Numbered from the stretch's first letter, positions 27,291-37,445 are shown. The stretch: 64,000 nucleotides of DNA from Caballeronia ptereochthonis (GCF_001545075.1 NZ_FCOB02000023.1:62001-126000); one strand, 5' to 3'. Made by a program: numbers and translations. The notes: generated by a model from the letters alone, not told the origin.

Positions 27291-27887
27291 CTATTTCGCA
27301 CGTTCTGCCGCCGTAAAAGTAAAACGCTTCCAGTCCGAGGAAAGGTTCCAGTCGCGGTTGTTTACCGCGTCGATCTGGAACGGCTTGGGCATCAATGCGA
27401 TGTCGAGCTGCATGCGCACCGATGCGGTATACGTTTCTCCGCCATGCACCTGGTTTCGATCGATGACGTGCCACGAGGTCACGTGCTTGATGACCGCGAG
27501 CGCTTCGTTGAGCGATGCGAAACGCAATTGCAGGCCGCCCGTCGATACACGATATTCGTTCGTGAGCGGCTGATAGGAAAGGCGGATGCTCTGCGACACG
27601 TTGACCGGCTCTTCGTCGAACCAGTACCAGCGTGGCCGCGACAGGTTGAAATCGATCGTGAAATAGAGCGGCACGCTGCGGTTCACGGCTTCTTCGAGAC
27701 TGTTGTTGAGATCGAAGTCGAAATGCGCATCGAGGCTCCAGCCGGCATTGTCCGCTTGCAGCGACGCGCGCTGCACGGCGATCGTTTCGGCAAACGCGGA
27801 ATCGGCCGCGGCGAAACTCAGCCAGAGCGTCAGCGCAGTCCAGATGACGGCCGCGAGCCGAAGCGGAAAAAAGCGTTTGATCGTCAC
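27291..27887 (-). CDS. DUF4390-family secreted protein
   Basis: 198 residues beginning with GTG at 27887, which overlaps the rsmB stop (GTGA). An N-terminal signal peptide (about 1-33, AFA-E) is followed by a beta-rich domain with YFTIDFNLSRPRWYWFDEEPV and LSYQPLTNEYRVSTGGLQ, typical of DUF4390. The family sits consistently between rsmB and ntrY in betaproteobacteria; its function is unknown. Co-transcription with the kinase 22 bases downstream hints at an envelope-sensing accessory role (inference). Confidence 0.85.
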   Translation of the reverse strand: MTIKRFFPLRLAAVIWTALTLWLSFAAADSAFAETIAVQRASLQADNAGWSLDAHFDFDLNNSLEEAVNRSVPLYFTIDFNLSRPRWYWFDEEPVNVSQSIRLSYQPLTNEYRVSTGGLQLRFASLNEALAVIKHVTSWHVIDRNQVHGGETYTASVRMQLDIALMPKPFQIDAVNNRDWNLSSDWKRFTFTAAERAK

Positions 27888-29338
27888 CGTTTCTGAAAGC
27901 GCGCGTAGAAGAATCCGTCATGATCCGCGAAGGCCTCCGCGTCCCGACTGGACGATTGACGGGCGCCTTGCGCCTCGCCCGGAACGGAGCCTGCGAGATT
28001 TGTACCGTCCGGTGAGCCCTGCACCGCACCCGCGCTCGCGCGCGCCGCTGTCGGCAACAATTGCCCCGGCGCGTCCAATCGTACCGCATCTTCATGCGCG
28101 GTTCCAAACCAGCGGGCCTGCTCCTCGCCCTCCTCCGGAAAGATCGAGCACGTCACGTAGAGCAGTTCGCCGCCCTTCGCGACGAGCGGCCACAGCGCGC
28201 TCAGGATGCGCCGCTGCTCCTGGACGAGCGCATCGATGTCCGACACGCGCCGCAGCCAGCGAATGTCCGGATGACGCCGCACGATGCCCGACGCCGAGCA
28301 CGGCACGTCGGCGAGGATGCGATCGAAAGGCTTGCCGTCGAACCATGGCGCGGGATCGCCCGCATCGCCGACTTTCGTTTGCGCCCGGAGCTTCAGGCGC
28401 GTCAGGTTCTGTCCGATGCGCGTTGCCCGTTCCGCATCGCTTTCCAGCGCGATGAGATCGACGTCCGCCAGTTCGAGAATGTGGCCCGTCTTGCCGCCGG
28501 GCGCGGCGCAGGCGTCGAGCACGCGCATGCCGTCTTGCGCGTCGAGCAGTTGCGCGGCGAGTTGCGCGCCCGCGTCCTGCACCGACACGATGCCTTCGCC
28601 AAAGCCCGGAATGCGATCGACGGGCATCGGCGACTTCAGGCGCACGGCGTGCAGGCCCGCCGCATCGGCGTCGATATCGGCGTCGCGCAGACGCGAGAGA
28701 TATTCATCGACGCTGGCGTGACGCGCATTCACGCGCAACGTGAGCGGCCCTTGCAGATTGCCCGCTTCGAGGATGCGCTCCCATGCATCGGGCTGGCCGC
28801 GCTTCACCGCATCGATCCACCATTGCGGGTAGTTCCAGCGCACGACGGGACTCGTGCGCGCTTCGGCGATGAGGGCCTCGCGCTCGCGCAGGAAGTTGCG
28901 CAGCACCGCGTTGACCAGACCCTTGGCGAAGGAAAATTCGCGCCGCGCGGCGATCGCGCTCACCGCCTGATCGACCACGGTAAACGGTGCGTAGGCCGCG
29001 TGCGCTTCGTTGTCCGTGAGCAGCGTGAACGCGCAGACCAGCATGTTCGCCACATGCGGCGGCGGCGCCTTCTTCACGAGCTTGTGCAGGAGCGCATCGG
29101 CGAGCGCGAGACGGCGCATCGCGCGATACGCGATGTCCTGCACCGCGCCGCGGGCCACCGCATGCTTCGCCGGCGCGATGACCGTCTGCAGCGCGGCAGG
29201 CAGCGCAGAGCCCGCGCGCACCGCGCCCACGGCTTGCGCCGCGCAATCGAGCGCGAACGCGAGCGAATCAGGCGCGAGATGGAGCGCGCCCAAGCGGGAA
29301 TGCGCGGCGGCGGGCCGGCGGGAAGGCTTGTCGGTCAT
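27884..29338 (-). CDS. rsmB: 16S rRNA (cytosine967-C5)-methyltransferase
   Basis: 484 residues. An N-terminal NusB-like RNA-binding domain precedes a SAM methyltransferase domain with motif I VLDACAAPGGKTGHILEL and motif IV DVPCSASGIVRRHPDIRW; the catalytic Cys is in VTCSIFPEEGE. It methylates C967 of 16S rRNA. The ATG at 29338 (MTDKPSRRPAA) was chosen over longer frames because homologous proteins begin here. First gene of the rsmB-DUF4390-ntrY-ntrX-like cluster. An insert of about 40 residues before the last strand is low-complexity. Confidence 0.93.
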   Translation of the reverse strand: MTDKPSRRPAAAHSRLGALHLAPDSLAFALDCAAQAVGAVRAGSALPAALQTVIAPAKHAVARGAVQDIAYRAMRRLALADALLHKLVKKAPPPHVANMLVCAFTLLTDNEAHAAYAPFTVVDQAVSAIAARREFSFAKGLVNAVLRNFLREREALIAEARTSPVVRWNYPQWWIDAVKRGQPDAWERILEAGNLQGPLTLRVNARHASVDEYLSRLRDADIDADAAGLHAVRLKSPMPVDRIPGFGEGIVSVQDAGAQLAAQLLDAQDGMRVLDACAAPGGKTGHILELADVDLIALESDAERATRIGQNLTRLKLRAQTKVGDAGDPAPWFDGKPFDRILADVPCSASGIVRRHPDIRWLRRVSDIDALVQEQRRILSALWPLVAKGGELLYVTCSIFPEEGEEQARWFGTAHEDAVRLDAPGQLLPTAARASAGAVQGSPDGTNLAGSVPGEAQGARQSSSRDAEAFADHDGFFYARFQKR

Positions 29339-29432
29339 GGTTGAAACGGGAACGGTCAGTCGGCCAAGCGCGCGGCTTGCGTGAACGAGGATTGTAACGT
29401 GCAGGGGTCGCACGCCCGGGCGGACGGCGTCA

Positions 29433-29472
29433 GGAAAGAAAAAGGTCGCGCCGGTAAAACCGGAGCGACCTT
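29433..29472 (-). terminator. Intrinsic terminator of htpX
   Basis: The stem AAGGTCGC plus CCGG pairs with its complement across a short loop and is followed on the minus strand by TTTTTCTTT. It lies about 20 bases after the htpX stop and separates htpX from rsmB. Confidence 0.8.
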
Positions 29473-29491
29473 CGTTAAAGCGTCACACGCT

Positions 29492-30346
29492 TCAGAAGCG
29501 ACCCGTGCGTGCCATCTCCATCAGACGCGCAACGCGCTCCTCCGTCGCCGGGTGCGTCGAGAACAGATTCGCGATGCCGCCGCCCGAGAGCGGATTCATG
29601 ATCATCATCTGCGCGGTTGCCGGGTGCGCCTCGGCCGCCGGGAACGGCACGCCGGTGGCATAAGCGTGAATCTTCTCGAGCGCGCTCGCGAGCGCCTGCG
29701 GGTCGCCCGAAATCTCCGCGCCGCCACGGTCGGCTTCGAATTCGCGCGCGCGGGAAATCGCCATCTGGATCAACGCGCCCGCGATCGGCGCAAGGATCGC
29801 CACCAGGATGCTCGCGATCGGATTGGCCGGACGGCCTTCGTCGTCGCGCCCGCCGAAGAACATCGCGAAGTTCGCAAGCGCGGAGATCGCGCCGGCCATT
29901 GTCGCGGAGATCGTCGAGATCAGGATGTCGCGGTGCTTCACATGCGACAGTTCGTGCGCCATCACGCCGCGCATCTCGCGCTCCGACAGCACGCGCAGAA
30001 TGCCCGTGGTCGCCGCGACCGCCGCGTGCTCCGGATTGCGGCCCGTGGCGAACGCGTTGGGCGCGTCTTCGTTGATCAGATAGACGCGCGGCATCGGCAG
30101 CTGGGCGCGCGTGGCGAGCTCTCGCACCATGCGATAGAACTGCGGCGCGGTGGTCTCGTCGACTTCCTGCGCGTTGTACATGCGCAGAACCATCTTGTCC
30201 GAGAACCAGTACGAGAAGAAATTCATGCCGAGCGCAACGACCAGCGCGAGCATCATGCCCTTCGATCCGCCGATCATCCCGCCGATCACGACAAAGAGGG
30301 CCGTGATCGCAGCCATCAGCATCGCGGTTTTGACCCAGTTGAACAT
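29492..30346 (-). CDS. htpX: Membrane zinc metalloprotease HtpX
   Basis: A 284-residue integral-membrane M48B protease degrading misfolded membrane proteins alongside FtsH. Two N-terminal spans, the zinc motif in VMAHELSHVKH, two further spans, and the third zinc ligand in REFEADRGGAEI. Full length for the family. In E. coli it is heat-induced through CpxR; no such site could be assigned here. Confidence 0.95.
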   Translation of the reverse strand: MFNWVKTAMLMAAITALFVVIGGMIGGSKGMMLALVVALGMNFFSYWFSDKMVLRMYNAQEVDETTAPQFYRMVRELATRAQLPMPRVYLINEDAPNAFATGRNPEHAAVAATTGILRVLSEREMRGVMAHELSHVKHRDILISTISATMAGAISALANFAMFFGGRDDEGRPANPIASILVAILAPIAGALIQMAISRAREFEADRGGAEISGDPQALASALEKIHAYATGVPFPAAEAHPATAQMMIMNPLSGGGIANLFSTHPATEERVARLMEMARTGRF

Positions 30347-30479
30347 GTCCGGAACTCCTTCTCCCTATGTACGGTGCGCGACGCGCGCGGTTGCCCCGGC
30401 CGACGCGACCGGGACGACGATTGTAAGCAAAATGTTAGATATGGACATCCATCAATAATTCAATCCGTGATGACGAGAT

Positions 30480-31130
30480 TTATCGATGCGTGGTCGCGAG
30501 CTTGATGCCCAGGCCCACGAACGCGCCGCCCACGCCGCGGTCCAGCCACTTCTTCACGCCGACCTTGCCGGCGAAGCGCTCGGTGACGCTGCCCGCGATC
30601 CACGCCACGAAGCTGTTCCAGACCGTGCTCATGGCGATGAACACGATGCCGAGCGTGAGGAACGCGAGCGTCTTGTGCTGGCTATCGGCGGCGACGAACT
30701 GCGGGAAGAACGACACGAAGAACAGCACCACCTTGGGATTCAGCACGTTCGTGACGAAGCCTTGGGCAAAAAGCTGACGCAGCGATTTCGGCGCGGCTTT
30801 CTCGCTTGCCTGCGTCTCACGCGCGGCGTTGGCGTCGGCGTCGTGCTTCGCGAGGATGAGGCGCGCGCCGAGATAGATCAGATAGATCGCGCCGGCGATC
30901 TTGATGACGGTGAACGCCGTCGCCGATGCCGCCAGGATCGCCGTCAGGCCGAACGCGCACGCCAGCGTATGAACGATGCAGCCCGCGGAGATGCCCAGCG
31001 CCGACACGATGCCCGCGCCTCGCCCTTGCGCGACGCTGCGCCCGACGATGTAGGCGGTGTCGGGACCGGGCGTGACGTTCAGAAGAAAGACGGCGACGAG
31101 GAAAAAGGCAAAACCGGTAATGCCGAGCAT
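30480..31130 (-). CDS. LysE/RhtB-family amino-acid exporter
   Basis: 216 residues with about six membrane spans. The family motif LLNVTPGPDTAYIVGRSVAQGR lies near the N-terminus, with G-rich SALGISAGCIVHTL following. These proteins export amino acids (Lys, Thr, homoserine lactone and others); the substrate cannot be read from the sequence. Stands alone between htpX and fmt. Confidence 0.9.
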   Translation of the reverse strand: MLGITGFAFFLVAVFLLNVTPGPDTAYIVGRSVAQGRGAGIVSALGISAGCIVHTLACAFGLTAILAASATAFTVIKIAGAIYLIYLGARLILAKHDADANAARETQASEKAAPKSLRQLFAQGFVTNVLNPKVVLFFVSFFPQFVAADSQHKTLAFLTLGIVFIAMSTVWNSFVAWIAGSVTERFAGKVGVKKWLDRGVGGAFVGLGIKLATTHR

Positions 31131-31198
31131 CGGGGACTCCAGACAGACACGCGCTTGTGGAAGCGATTTATTTTAGCGCCGCGCCCGTCCGGCGTCCC

Positions 31199-32191
31199 TT
31201 ACTCTTGTCCGGCTTGCGGAAGCGCGAAGCGTTGTCCCTTCGCGAGCGGCGCACCCGCGAGAAAGTCGCGTACCGGCAGGCGTTTGCCGCCCGGTTTCTG
31301 CAATTGCGTGAGCTTGAGCGCGCCGCTGCCGCAAATCACGACGATACCGTCTGACGAAACCTCGGCGATGGTACCGGGCTCGCCTGCGTGCGAAGAGCCA
31401 TCGACCGGGTGCGCTGCCCAGATCTTGATCGCGGCCTGATCGAGCGTGCCGGAGGCGCCGGGAAACGGATCGAACGCGCGGATCTGGCGCGCGAGCGCTT
31501 CGGCCGGACGTCGCCAGTCGAGCGCCGCTTCGTTTTTCGCGATCTTTTCGGCGTAGGTCGTGCCGTCTTCCGGTTGCGGCGTGGACGGCAGCGCGCCGTC
31601 ACGCTCCAGATCGCGCAGCGCCGCAACGATCAGCTCAGCGCCCGCTTGCGCGAGCCGATCGTGCAGCGTGGCCGTGGTGTCGTCGGGACGAATCGGCGTG
31701 CGCGCTTCGCGGATCATCGCGCCGGTGTCGAGGCCGGCGTCCATCTGCATCAGCGTGATGCCGGTTTCGGCGTCGCCCGCCTCGATCGCGCGATGGATCG
31801 GCGCGGCGCCGCGCCAGCGCGGCAACAGCGATGCGTGAATGTTGATCGCGCCGCGCGGCGGAATGTCGAGCACTTCCTGCGGCAGGATCAGGCCGTACGC
31901 GGCGACGACCATCACGTCGTGCGGCGTCGCGCGCAAGAGATCGATCGCCTCCGCGGCTTCCTGCGGATACTTGCCCGCGCGCCGCAGCGATGTCGGCTGC
32001 GCGACCTCGAGCCCGTGCTCGACCGCGAAACGCTTGACCGGGCTAGCGGTCAGCTTCATGCCGCGTCCGGCCGGACGATCGGGCTGAGTCAGGACGAGCG
32101 GGATGGCAAACCCGGCCGCGTGAATGGCCGCGAGCGCGGCGGCGGCGAATTCGGGCGTACCCGCGAAAACGACACGCAGCGATTGAGTCAT
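31199..32191 (-). CDS. fmt: Methionyl-tRNA formyltransferase
   Basis: 330 residues. Formylates initiator Met-tRNA using 10-formyl-THF. The N-terminal Rossmann/formyltransferase domain has FAGTPEFAAAALAAI, the folate-binding HASLLPRWRGAAPI (catalytic His) and the Asp in MDAGLDTGAM. The C-terminal OB-like tRNA-binding domain is present. It lies directly downstream of def on the same strand, the usual def-fmt pair. Confidence 0.96.
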   Translation of the reverse strand: MTQSLRVVFAGTPEFAAAALAAIHAAGFAIPLVLTQPDRPAGRGMKLTASPVKRFAVEHGLEVAQPTSLRRAGKYPQEAAEAIDLLRATPHDVMVVAAYGLILPQEVLDIPPRGAINIHASLLPRWRGAAPIHRAIEAGDAETGITLMQMDAGLDTGAMIREARTPIRPDDTTATLHDRLAQAGAELIVAALRDLERDGALPSTPQPEDGTTYAEKIAKNEAALDWRRPAEALARQIRAFDPFPGASGTLDQAAIKIWAAHPVDGSSHAGEPGTIAEVSSDGIVVICGSGALKLTQLQKPGGKRLPVRDFLAGAPLAKGQRFALPQAGQE

Positions 32192-32247
32192 TGGTTGAAG
32201 CTACCCTTTTTGGCGTGCCTGCAAAAAACGTCGATGGAAAGCGCGCG

Positions 32248-32751
32248 TTACAGCGCCTTTTCCAGCTTCTTCATCTTGCCGCGAATGCGCGTCTGCTTGA
32301 GCTGCGACAGGTATTCGACGAACACGTGGCCGTTCAGATGATCCATCTCGTGCTGAACGCACACCGCGAGCAAGCCTTCGCAATCGAGTTCGAAGGTCTC
32401 GCCCTTTTCGTTCAGCGCCTTCACGCGCACCTTGTCGGGCCGCTCCACGAAATCGTAGATGCCGGGCACCGACAGGCAGCCCTCTTCCCATTCCTTCTTT
32501 TCCTCGCTCGCCCACACGATTTCGGGGTTGATGAAGACCATCAGCTCGTCGTGCGCGTCGGAGACATCGATGACGATCACGCGCTCGTGCACGTCCACCT
32601 GCGTCGCGGCAAGGCCGACGCCAGGCGCGGCGTACATCGTCTCGGCCATGTCGGCGACGAGCTTGCGGATGCGGTCATCGACGACGGCGACGGGCTTCGC
32701 CACCTTGTTCAGCCGCTTGTCCGGGTAGTTGAGTATCTTGAGCAGAGCCAT
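32248..32751 (-). CDS. def: Peptide deformylase
   Basis: 167 residues. Removes the formyl group from nascent N-termini. All three metal motifs are present: GVGLAATQVDV, EEGCLSVPG (Cys ligand) and the HEMDHLNG zinc site. First of the def-fmt pair and divergent from dprA. Confidence 0.97.
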   Translation of the reverse strand: MALLKILNYPDKRLNKVAKPVAVVDDRIRKLVADMAETMYAAPGVGLAATQVDVHERVIVIDVSDAHDELMVFINPEIVWASEEKKEWEEGCLSVPGIYDFVERPDKVRVKALNEKGETFELDCEGLLAVCVQHEMDHLNGHVFVEYLSQLKQTRIRGKMKKLEKAL

Positions 32752-32950
32752 GATTCGGATTGTCTACGCGCGCCGCGACGCGTGTAAATCGGCCATTCGG
32801 CCAGGTTGCGGGTGGAGGGCGGCATGCCGAAGATATGCGGGTGAATCCACGGGATTCAACGCCGCCGGCAAGCGGCCAATGGCGTCGCTTCGGGCCTCTG
32901 GACGAGGCCGGGCGACGATTCTTAATCTGTTCCGGATCAAAAATCTTAAC

Positions 32951-34156
32951 ATGACGACCGCCGCTCCGCCGACCGAGGAAGCCGCCTCGACGCTCGATGC
33001 AGAAGAACTGCGCGCCTGGCTGCAACTCGCGCACGCGAGGGGATTGCGGCCGCTCGCGCTGCGCACGTTGCTCGGTGCTTTCGGCGGACCGCGCGAAGTG
33101 ATGTCGGAGAGCTTCGCATCGCTTGCGGAGGCCGCCGGCGTCAGTGCCGCCGAAGCCGTGCTCGCGCCGCCGTCCGACATCGAAGGCGTCCCGTTCGACC
33201 ACTATATTGAAGAGGTTCTGGCGTGGGCGCCGGAACCGGGCAATCACATCCTGACGCTCGCGGATGCCGCCTATCCGCAGGCGCTGCTCACCATGCCGGA
33301 CCCGCCGGCGCTGCTCTACGCGAAGGGCCGGCTCGACCTGCTCCAGACGCGCGCGGTGGCGATCGTCGGCAGCCGGCACGCGACGCCGCAAGGTCTGGAG
33401 GACGCGCGGCGCTTCGCCCGCGTGCTGTCGGATGCGGGTCTCGTCGTGGTGTCGGGTCTTGCGCTCGGCATCGACGCATCCGCGCATCGCGGCGCGCTGG
33501 AAGGCGCAACCGGCACGATTTCCGTGATCGGTACGGGCGCGGATCTCGTCTATCCGGCCGCGCATCACACGTTGGCGCATGAAATCGCCCGCGAAGGCGC
33601 GATTCTCTCCGAATGGCCACTGGGCACGCCCGCGCGCTCCGCGCACTTTCCGCAGCGGAACAGGTTGATCGCGGGATTGTCGAGCGGCGTGCTGATCGTC
33701 GAGGCGGCGATGCGTTCCGGCTCGCTCATCACCGCGCGGCTCGCCAACGAAATGGGGCGCGATGTATTCGCGGTTCCCGGCTCGATTCACGCGCCGCTTT
33801 CGCAAGGCTGCCATCGGCTCATCAAGCAGGGGGCGAAGCTCGTGGAAGCTCCGGAGGAAGTGCTCGAAGAATTCGGCTTCTCGCCCGCGCAGACGGCCGC
33901 TGCTGCGGCGAAGCGCGCGAAATCGAAACCGGTCAGCGCGTCGTGGGCCTCGGCGCGTCTGCCGGAGCCGGCCGGGACCGGTGACGCCGAACGCGTGCTT
34001 TCCGCGCTCGGCCACGCGCCCGCGACGCTTGAAATCCTCGCCACGCGCACCGAACTGGAAGGCGCGGCGCTCCAGGGCGCACTGCTCGGGCTCGAGCTGT
34101 CGGGCCGCGTGGCGGCGCTGCCGGGCGGCCGCTTTACGGCGGTCGAGCGCCTGTAA
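32951..34156 (+). CDS. dprA: DNA-processing protein DprA
   Basis: 401 residues. DprA loads RecA on incoming single-stranded DNA during natural transformation. The Rossmann core has VAIVGSRHATPQGLEDARRFA, VVSGLALGIDASAHRGALEG and GTGADLVYPAAH, followed by FPQRNRLIAGLSSGVLIVEA. The C-terminal DprA winged helix occupies about residues 340-401. An Ala/Glu-rich N-terminal extension precedes the SAM-like region. The ATG at 32951 is the first credible start. Confidence 0.94.
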   Translation: MTTAAPPTEEAASTLDAEELRAWLQLAHARGLRPLALRTLLGAFGGPREVMSESFASLAEAAGVSAAEAVLAPPSDIEGVPFDHYIEEVLAWAPEPGNHILTLADAAYPQALLTMPDPPALLYAKGRLDLLQTRAVAIVGSRHATPQGLEDARRFARVLSDAGLVVVSGLALGIDASAHRGALEGATGTISVIGTGADLVYPAAHHTLAHEIAREGAILSEWPLGTPARSAHFPQRNRLIAGLSSGVLIVEAAMRSGSLITARLANEMGRDVFAVPGSIHAPLSQGCHRLIKQGAKLVEAPEEVLEEFGFSPAQTAAAAAKRAKSKPVSASWASARLPEPAGTGDAERVLSALGHAPATLEILATRTELEGAALQGALLGLELSGRVAALPGGRFTAVERL

Positions 34157-34227
34157 CGCCGCGTCGTGCTAAATTCGCGAAAAAACGAGCCGTCCCCGCT
34201 GCCGCAAACAAGGATCCCGCACACGCC

Positions 34228-34605
34228 ATGTCCGCGCTGAATCTCGATACCGATGCCGATCGCATCGCTGAGCGCATCGCCGAGCCCGACACGCTGTTCG
34301 TCGCCTGTCTGTGCGCCGAATGGTGCGGCACGTGCCGCGAATACAGCGAAGGGTTCGACAGGCTGGCCGACGCGCATCCGGACATCTGCTTCGCCTGGAT
34401 CGATATCGAGAATCATGCCGACCTCCTCGACGACCTCGATGTGGAAAATTTCCCGACCATCCTGATCGAAGATTCGGTCACGACCCGGTTTTTCGGCACG
34501 GTGCTGCCGCAAGTGTCGATCGTCGAGCGGATGTTGACCGACCTGACCGCGCTGCCGAACATGATCGGCGCGCCGAAGCTGCGCCCGGCGCTTGCCATGG
34601 CTTGA
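34228..34605 (+). CDS. Thioredoxin-like protein
   Basis: 125 residues with a thioredoxin fold and active site WCGTC near residue 32 (CAEWCGTCREY), plus the cis-Pro in VENFPTILI. WCGTC differs from the WCGPC of classical thioredoxin. There is no signal peptide, so it is cytoplasmic. Between dprA and topB; its redox partner is unknown. Confidence 0.85.
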   Translation: MSALNLDTDADRIAERIAEPDTLFVACLCAEWCGTCREYSEGFDRLADAHPDICFAWIDIENHADLLDDLDVENFPTILIEDSVTTRFFGTVLPQVSIVERMLTDLTALPNMIGAPKLRPALAMA

Positions 34606-34731
34606 GCGCGACGGGCGCGAAACGGGCGTTTTGCGCCTTTCGAAATGCGCAACGCGAGCCGGGCGCCGCAACGTCGTGATTCGACCTTCGACGCTCTCGG
34701 TGCAAAGCCTGTGCTATAAAGCGGTCGTTAA

Positions 34732-34752
34732 AGCAGCCCAAACCGGGCTGCT
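34732..34752. promoter_or_regulatory. topB leader hairpin and upstream -10-like box
   Basis: A perfect 8-bp inverted repeat AGCAGCCC/GGGCTGCT with a five-base loop lies 24 bases before the topB start, just downstream of a TATAAA (34715-34720) that could be the -10. It has no T run, so it may be a 5' UTR hairpin or an operator rather than a terminator. Confidence 0.4.
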
Positions 34753-34776
34753 GCCTGTTACCAACCCTATTGAGTC

Positions 34777-37419
34777 ATGTCCAAAGCCCTGATCATTGCT
34801 GAGAAGCCTTCCGTCGCGAACGACATTGCGCGTGCGCTGGGCGGCTTCACCAAGCATGACGAGTACTACGAGAGCGACGATTACGTGCTCTCGTCCGCGG
34901 TCGGCCACCTGCTCGAGATCGCGGCGCCGGAGGAATACGACGTCAAGCGCGGCAAATGGAGCTTTGCCAATCTGCCGGTCATTCCGCCGCATTTCGACCT
35001 GAATCCGATCGCCAAGAGCGAGTCGCGCCTCAAGGTGCTGACGAAGCTGATGAAGCGCAAGGATATCGACCGCCTGATCAACGCCTGTGACGCGGGGCGC
35101 GAAGGCGAGCTGATCTTCCGCCTGATCGCACAGCACGCGAAGGCCAAGCAGCCGGTCCAGCGCCTGTGGCTGCAGTCGATGACGCCCGCCGCCATCCGCG
35201 AAGGCTTCGCGAACCTGCGCAGCGACGCCGACATGCAACCGCTCGCCGACGCCGCCCGCTGCCGGTCGGAAGCCGACTGGCTCGTCGGCATCAACGGCAC
35301 CCGCGCGATGACCGCCTTCAACAGCAAGGGCGGCGGTTTCTTCCTGACGACGGTCGGGCGCGTTCAGACGCCAACTCTGTCGATCGTCGTCGAACGTGAG
35401 GAGAAAATCCGCCGTTTCGTGCCGCGCGACTACTGGGAAGTGCGCGCCGAGTTCATCGCCGCGAAGGGCATGTACGAAGGCCGCTGGTTCGACCCGAAGT
35501 TCAAGCGCACCGAGAACGACCCCGAGCAGCGCGACTCGCGTCTGTGGAGTCTCGCGGCAGCGGAATCGGTCGTCGCGGCTTGTCGGGGCAAGACCGGCAC
35601 CGTCACCGAGGAATCGAAGCCGTCGACGCAGATGTCGCCGCTGCTCTTCGACCTGACGAGCCTGCAGCGCGAAGCCAACGGCCGCTTCGGCTTCTCGGCG
35701 AAGAACACGCTCGGCCTCGCGCAGGCGCTCTATGAGAAGCACAAGGTCCTGACCTATCCGCGTACCGATTCGCGCGCGCTGCCCGAAGACTACCTGGGCA
35801 CGGTCAAGGAAACGCTGACCATGCTCAAGGAGAGCAACAACTATCTGCCGTTCGCGAAGCAGGTACTCGACAAAGGCTGGGTGAAGCCGAACAAGCGCAT
35901 CTTCGACAATTCGAAGATCAGCGATCACTTCGCCATCATCCCGACGCTGCAGGCGCCGAAGTCGCTGTCCGAGCCGGAGCAGAAGCTGTATGACCTCGTC
36001 GTCAAGCGCTTCCTGTCGGTGTTTTTCCCGGCCGCGGAATATCTCGTGACGACGCGCATCACCGAGGTTTCGGGGCATCACTTCAAGACGGAAGGCAAGG
36101 TGCTCGTCGAGCCGGGCTGGCTGCAGGTCTACGGCCGCGAAGCCGCGGGCGAGGAAGGCAATCTCGTGCCGGTGCAGAAGGACGAGAAGGTCGATGTCGA
36201 GAAGGTCGAGGCGCATGGTCTCGTGACCAAGCCGCCCGCGCGCTACAACGAAGCGTCGCTGCTCTCGGCGATGGAAGGCGCGGGCAAGCTCGTCGAAGAC
36301 GAGGAGTTGCGCGAAGCGATGGCCGCGAAGGGCCTCGGCACGCCGGCGACGCGCGCGGCGATCATCGAAGGTCTGCTCGGCGAGAAGTACATGGTGCGTG
36401 AAGGCCGCGAGCTGATTCCGACTGCGAAGGCGTTCCAGTTGATGACCTTGCTGCGCGGCCTCGGCGTGGAGGAACTGACCGCGCCCGAACTCACCGGCGA
36501 ATGGGAACACAAGCTCTCGCAGATGGAGCGCGGCAACCTGCATCGCAATCAGTTCATGCAGGAAATCGCGCGCATGACGCAGACCATCGTCAAGCGCGCG
36601 AAGGAATACGACTCCGACACGATCCCCGGCGATTACGCGACGCTCGAAACGCCGTGCCCGAACTGCGGCGCGCAGGTGAAGGAGAACTATCGCCGCTTCG
36701 CGTGCACGAAGTGCGAGTTCTCGATTTCCAAGATTCCGGGCGGCCGGCAGTTCGAGATCGCCGAAGTCGAGGAATTGCTGCGCGAGAAAACCATCGGGCC
36801 GCTGTCCGGTTTCCGCAGCAAGATGGGGCGGCCGTTCTCGGCCATTCTCAAGCTCGTCCTCGACGACGAGATCAAGAACTACAAGCTCGAATTCGACTTC
36901 GGCCAGGACGCCGGCGGCGACGACGGCGAACCGCCGGACTTCTCCGAGCAGACGCCGGTCGGCGCGTGTCCGAAGTGCCAGTCGCGCGTGTTCGAGCACG
37001 GCATGAGCTATGTGTGCGAGAACTCGGTCGCAAATCCGAAGACGTGCGACTTCCGCTCGGGCAAGGTCATCCTGCAGCAGGAGATCGCGCGGGAGCAGAT
37101 GGAGAAGCTCCTGAACGAAGGCCGCACGGATCTGCTGACGAACTTCAAGTCGTCGCGCACCGGACGCAACTTCAAGGCGTATCTCGTGAAGCAGCCGGAC
37201 GGGAAGATCGGCTTCGAGTTCGAAAAGAAGGAAGGCAAGCCGTCCGCCAAGACGGCAGCGGCGAAGCGCGGTGCGGCAGCGGAAGCCGACAGCGGCGATG
37301 AAGCCGGCGATAGCGACGTCGCCGTAGCCGCCAAGACCACGCCTACCAGGCCTGCGGCAAAGAAGGCGCCCGCGAAGAAAGCAGCGGCGAAGAAGACCAC
37401 CGCACGCAAGACGGGCTGA
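34777..37419 (+). CDS. topB: DNA topoisomerase III
   Basis: 880 residues. Type IA topoisomerase that decatenates DNA and resolves recombination intermediates. TOPRIM motifs IAEKPSVAND and NACDAGREGELIFRLI; catalytic Tyr at about residue 327 in TYPRTDSRALP. Two C-terminal zinc-ribbon segments (CPNCGAQ...CTKC and CPKCQSR...C) and a Lys/Ala-rich basic tail. It is longer than E. coli TopB (653 residues) because of the zinc ribbons and tail. Confidence 0.95.
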   Translation: MSKALIIAEKPSVANDIARALGGFTKHDEYYESDDYVLSSAVGHLLEIAAPEEYDVKRGKWSFANLPVIPPHFDLNPIAKSESRLKVLTKLMKRKDIDRLINACDAGREGELIFRLIAQHAKAKQPVQRLWLQSMTPAAIREGFANLRSDADMQPLADAARCRSEADWLVGINGTRAMTAFNSKGGGFFLTTVGRVQTPTLSIVVEREEKIRRFVPRDYWEVRAEFIAAKGMYEGRWFDPKFKRTENDPEQRDSRLWSLAAAESVVAACRGKTGTVTEESKPSTQMSPLLFDLTSLQREANGRFGFSAKNTLGLAQALYEKHKVLTYPRTDSRALPEDYLGTVKETLTMLKESNNYLPFAKQVLDKGWVKPNKRIFDNSKISDHFAIIPTLQAPKSLSEPEQKLYDLVVKRFLSVFFPAAEYLVTTRITEVSGHHFKTEGKVLVEPGWLQVYGREAAGEEGNLVPVQKDEKVDVEKVEAHGLVTKPPARYNEASLLSAMEGAGKLVEDEELREAMAAKGLGTPATRAAIIEGLLGEKYMVREGRELIPTAKAFQLMTLLRGLGVEELTAPELTGEWEHKLSQMERGNLHRNQFMQEIARMTQTIVKRAKEYDSDTIPGDYATLETPCPNCGAQVKENYRRFACTKCEFSISKIPGGRQFEIAEVEELLREKTIGPLSGFRSKMGRPFSAILKLVLDDEIKNYKLEFDFGQDAGGDDGEPPDFSEQTPVGACPKCQSRVFEHGMSYVCENSVANPKTCDFRSGKVILQQEIAREQMEKLLNEGRTDLLTNFKSSRTGRNFKAYLVKQPDGKIGFEFEKKEGKPSAKTAAAKRGAAAEADSGDEAGDSDVAVAAKTTPTRPAAKKAPAKKAAAKKTTARKTG

Positions 37420-37445
37420 TCGCCCCTTAGGCCGACGCCAAAGTA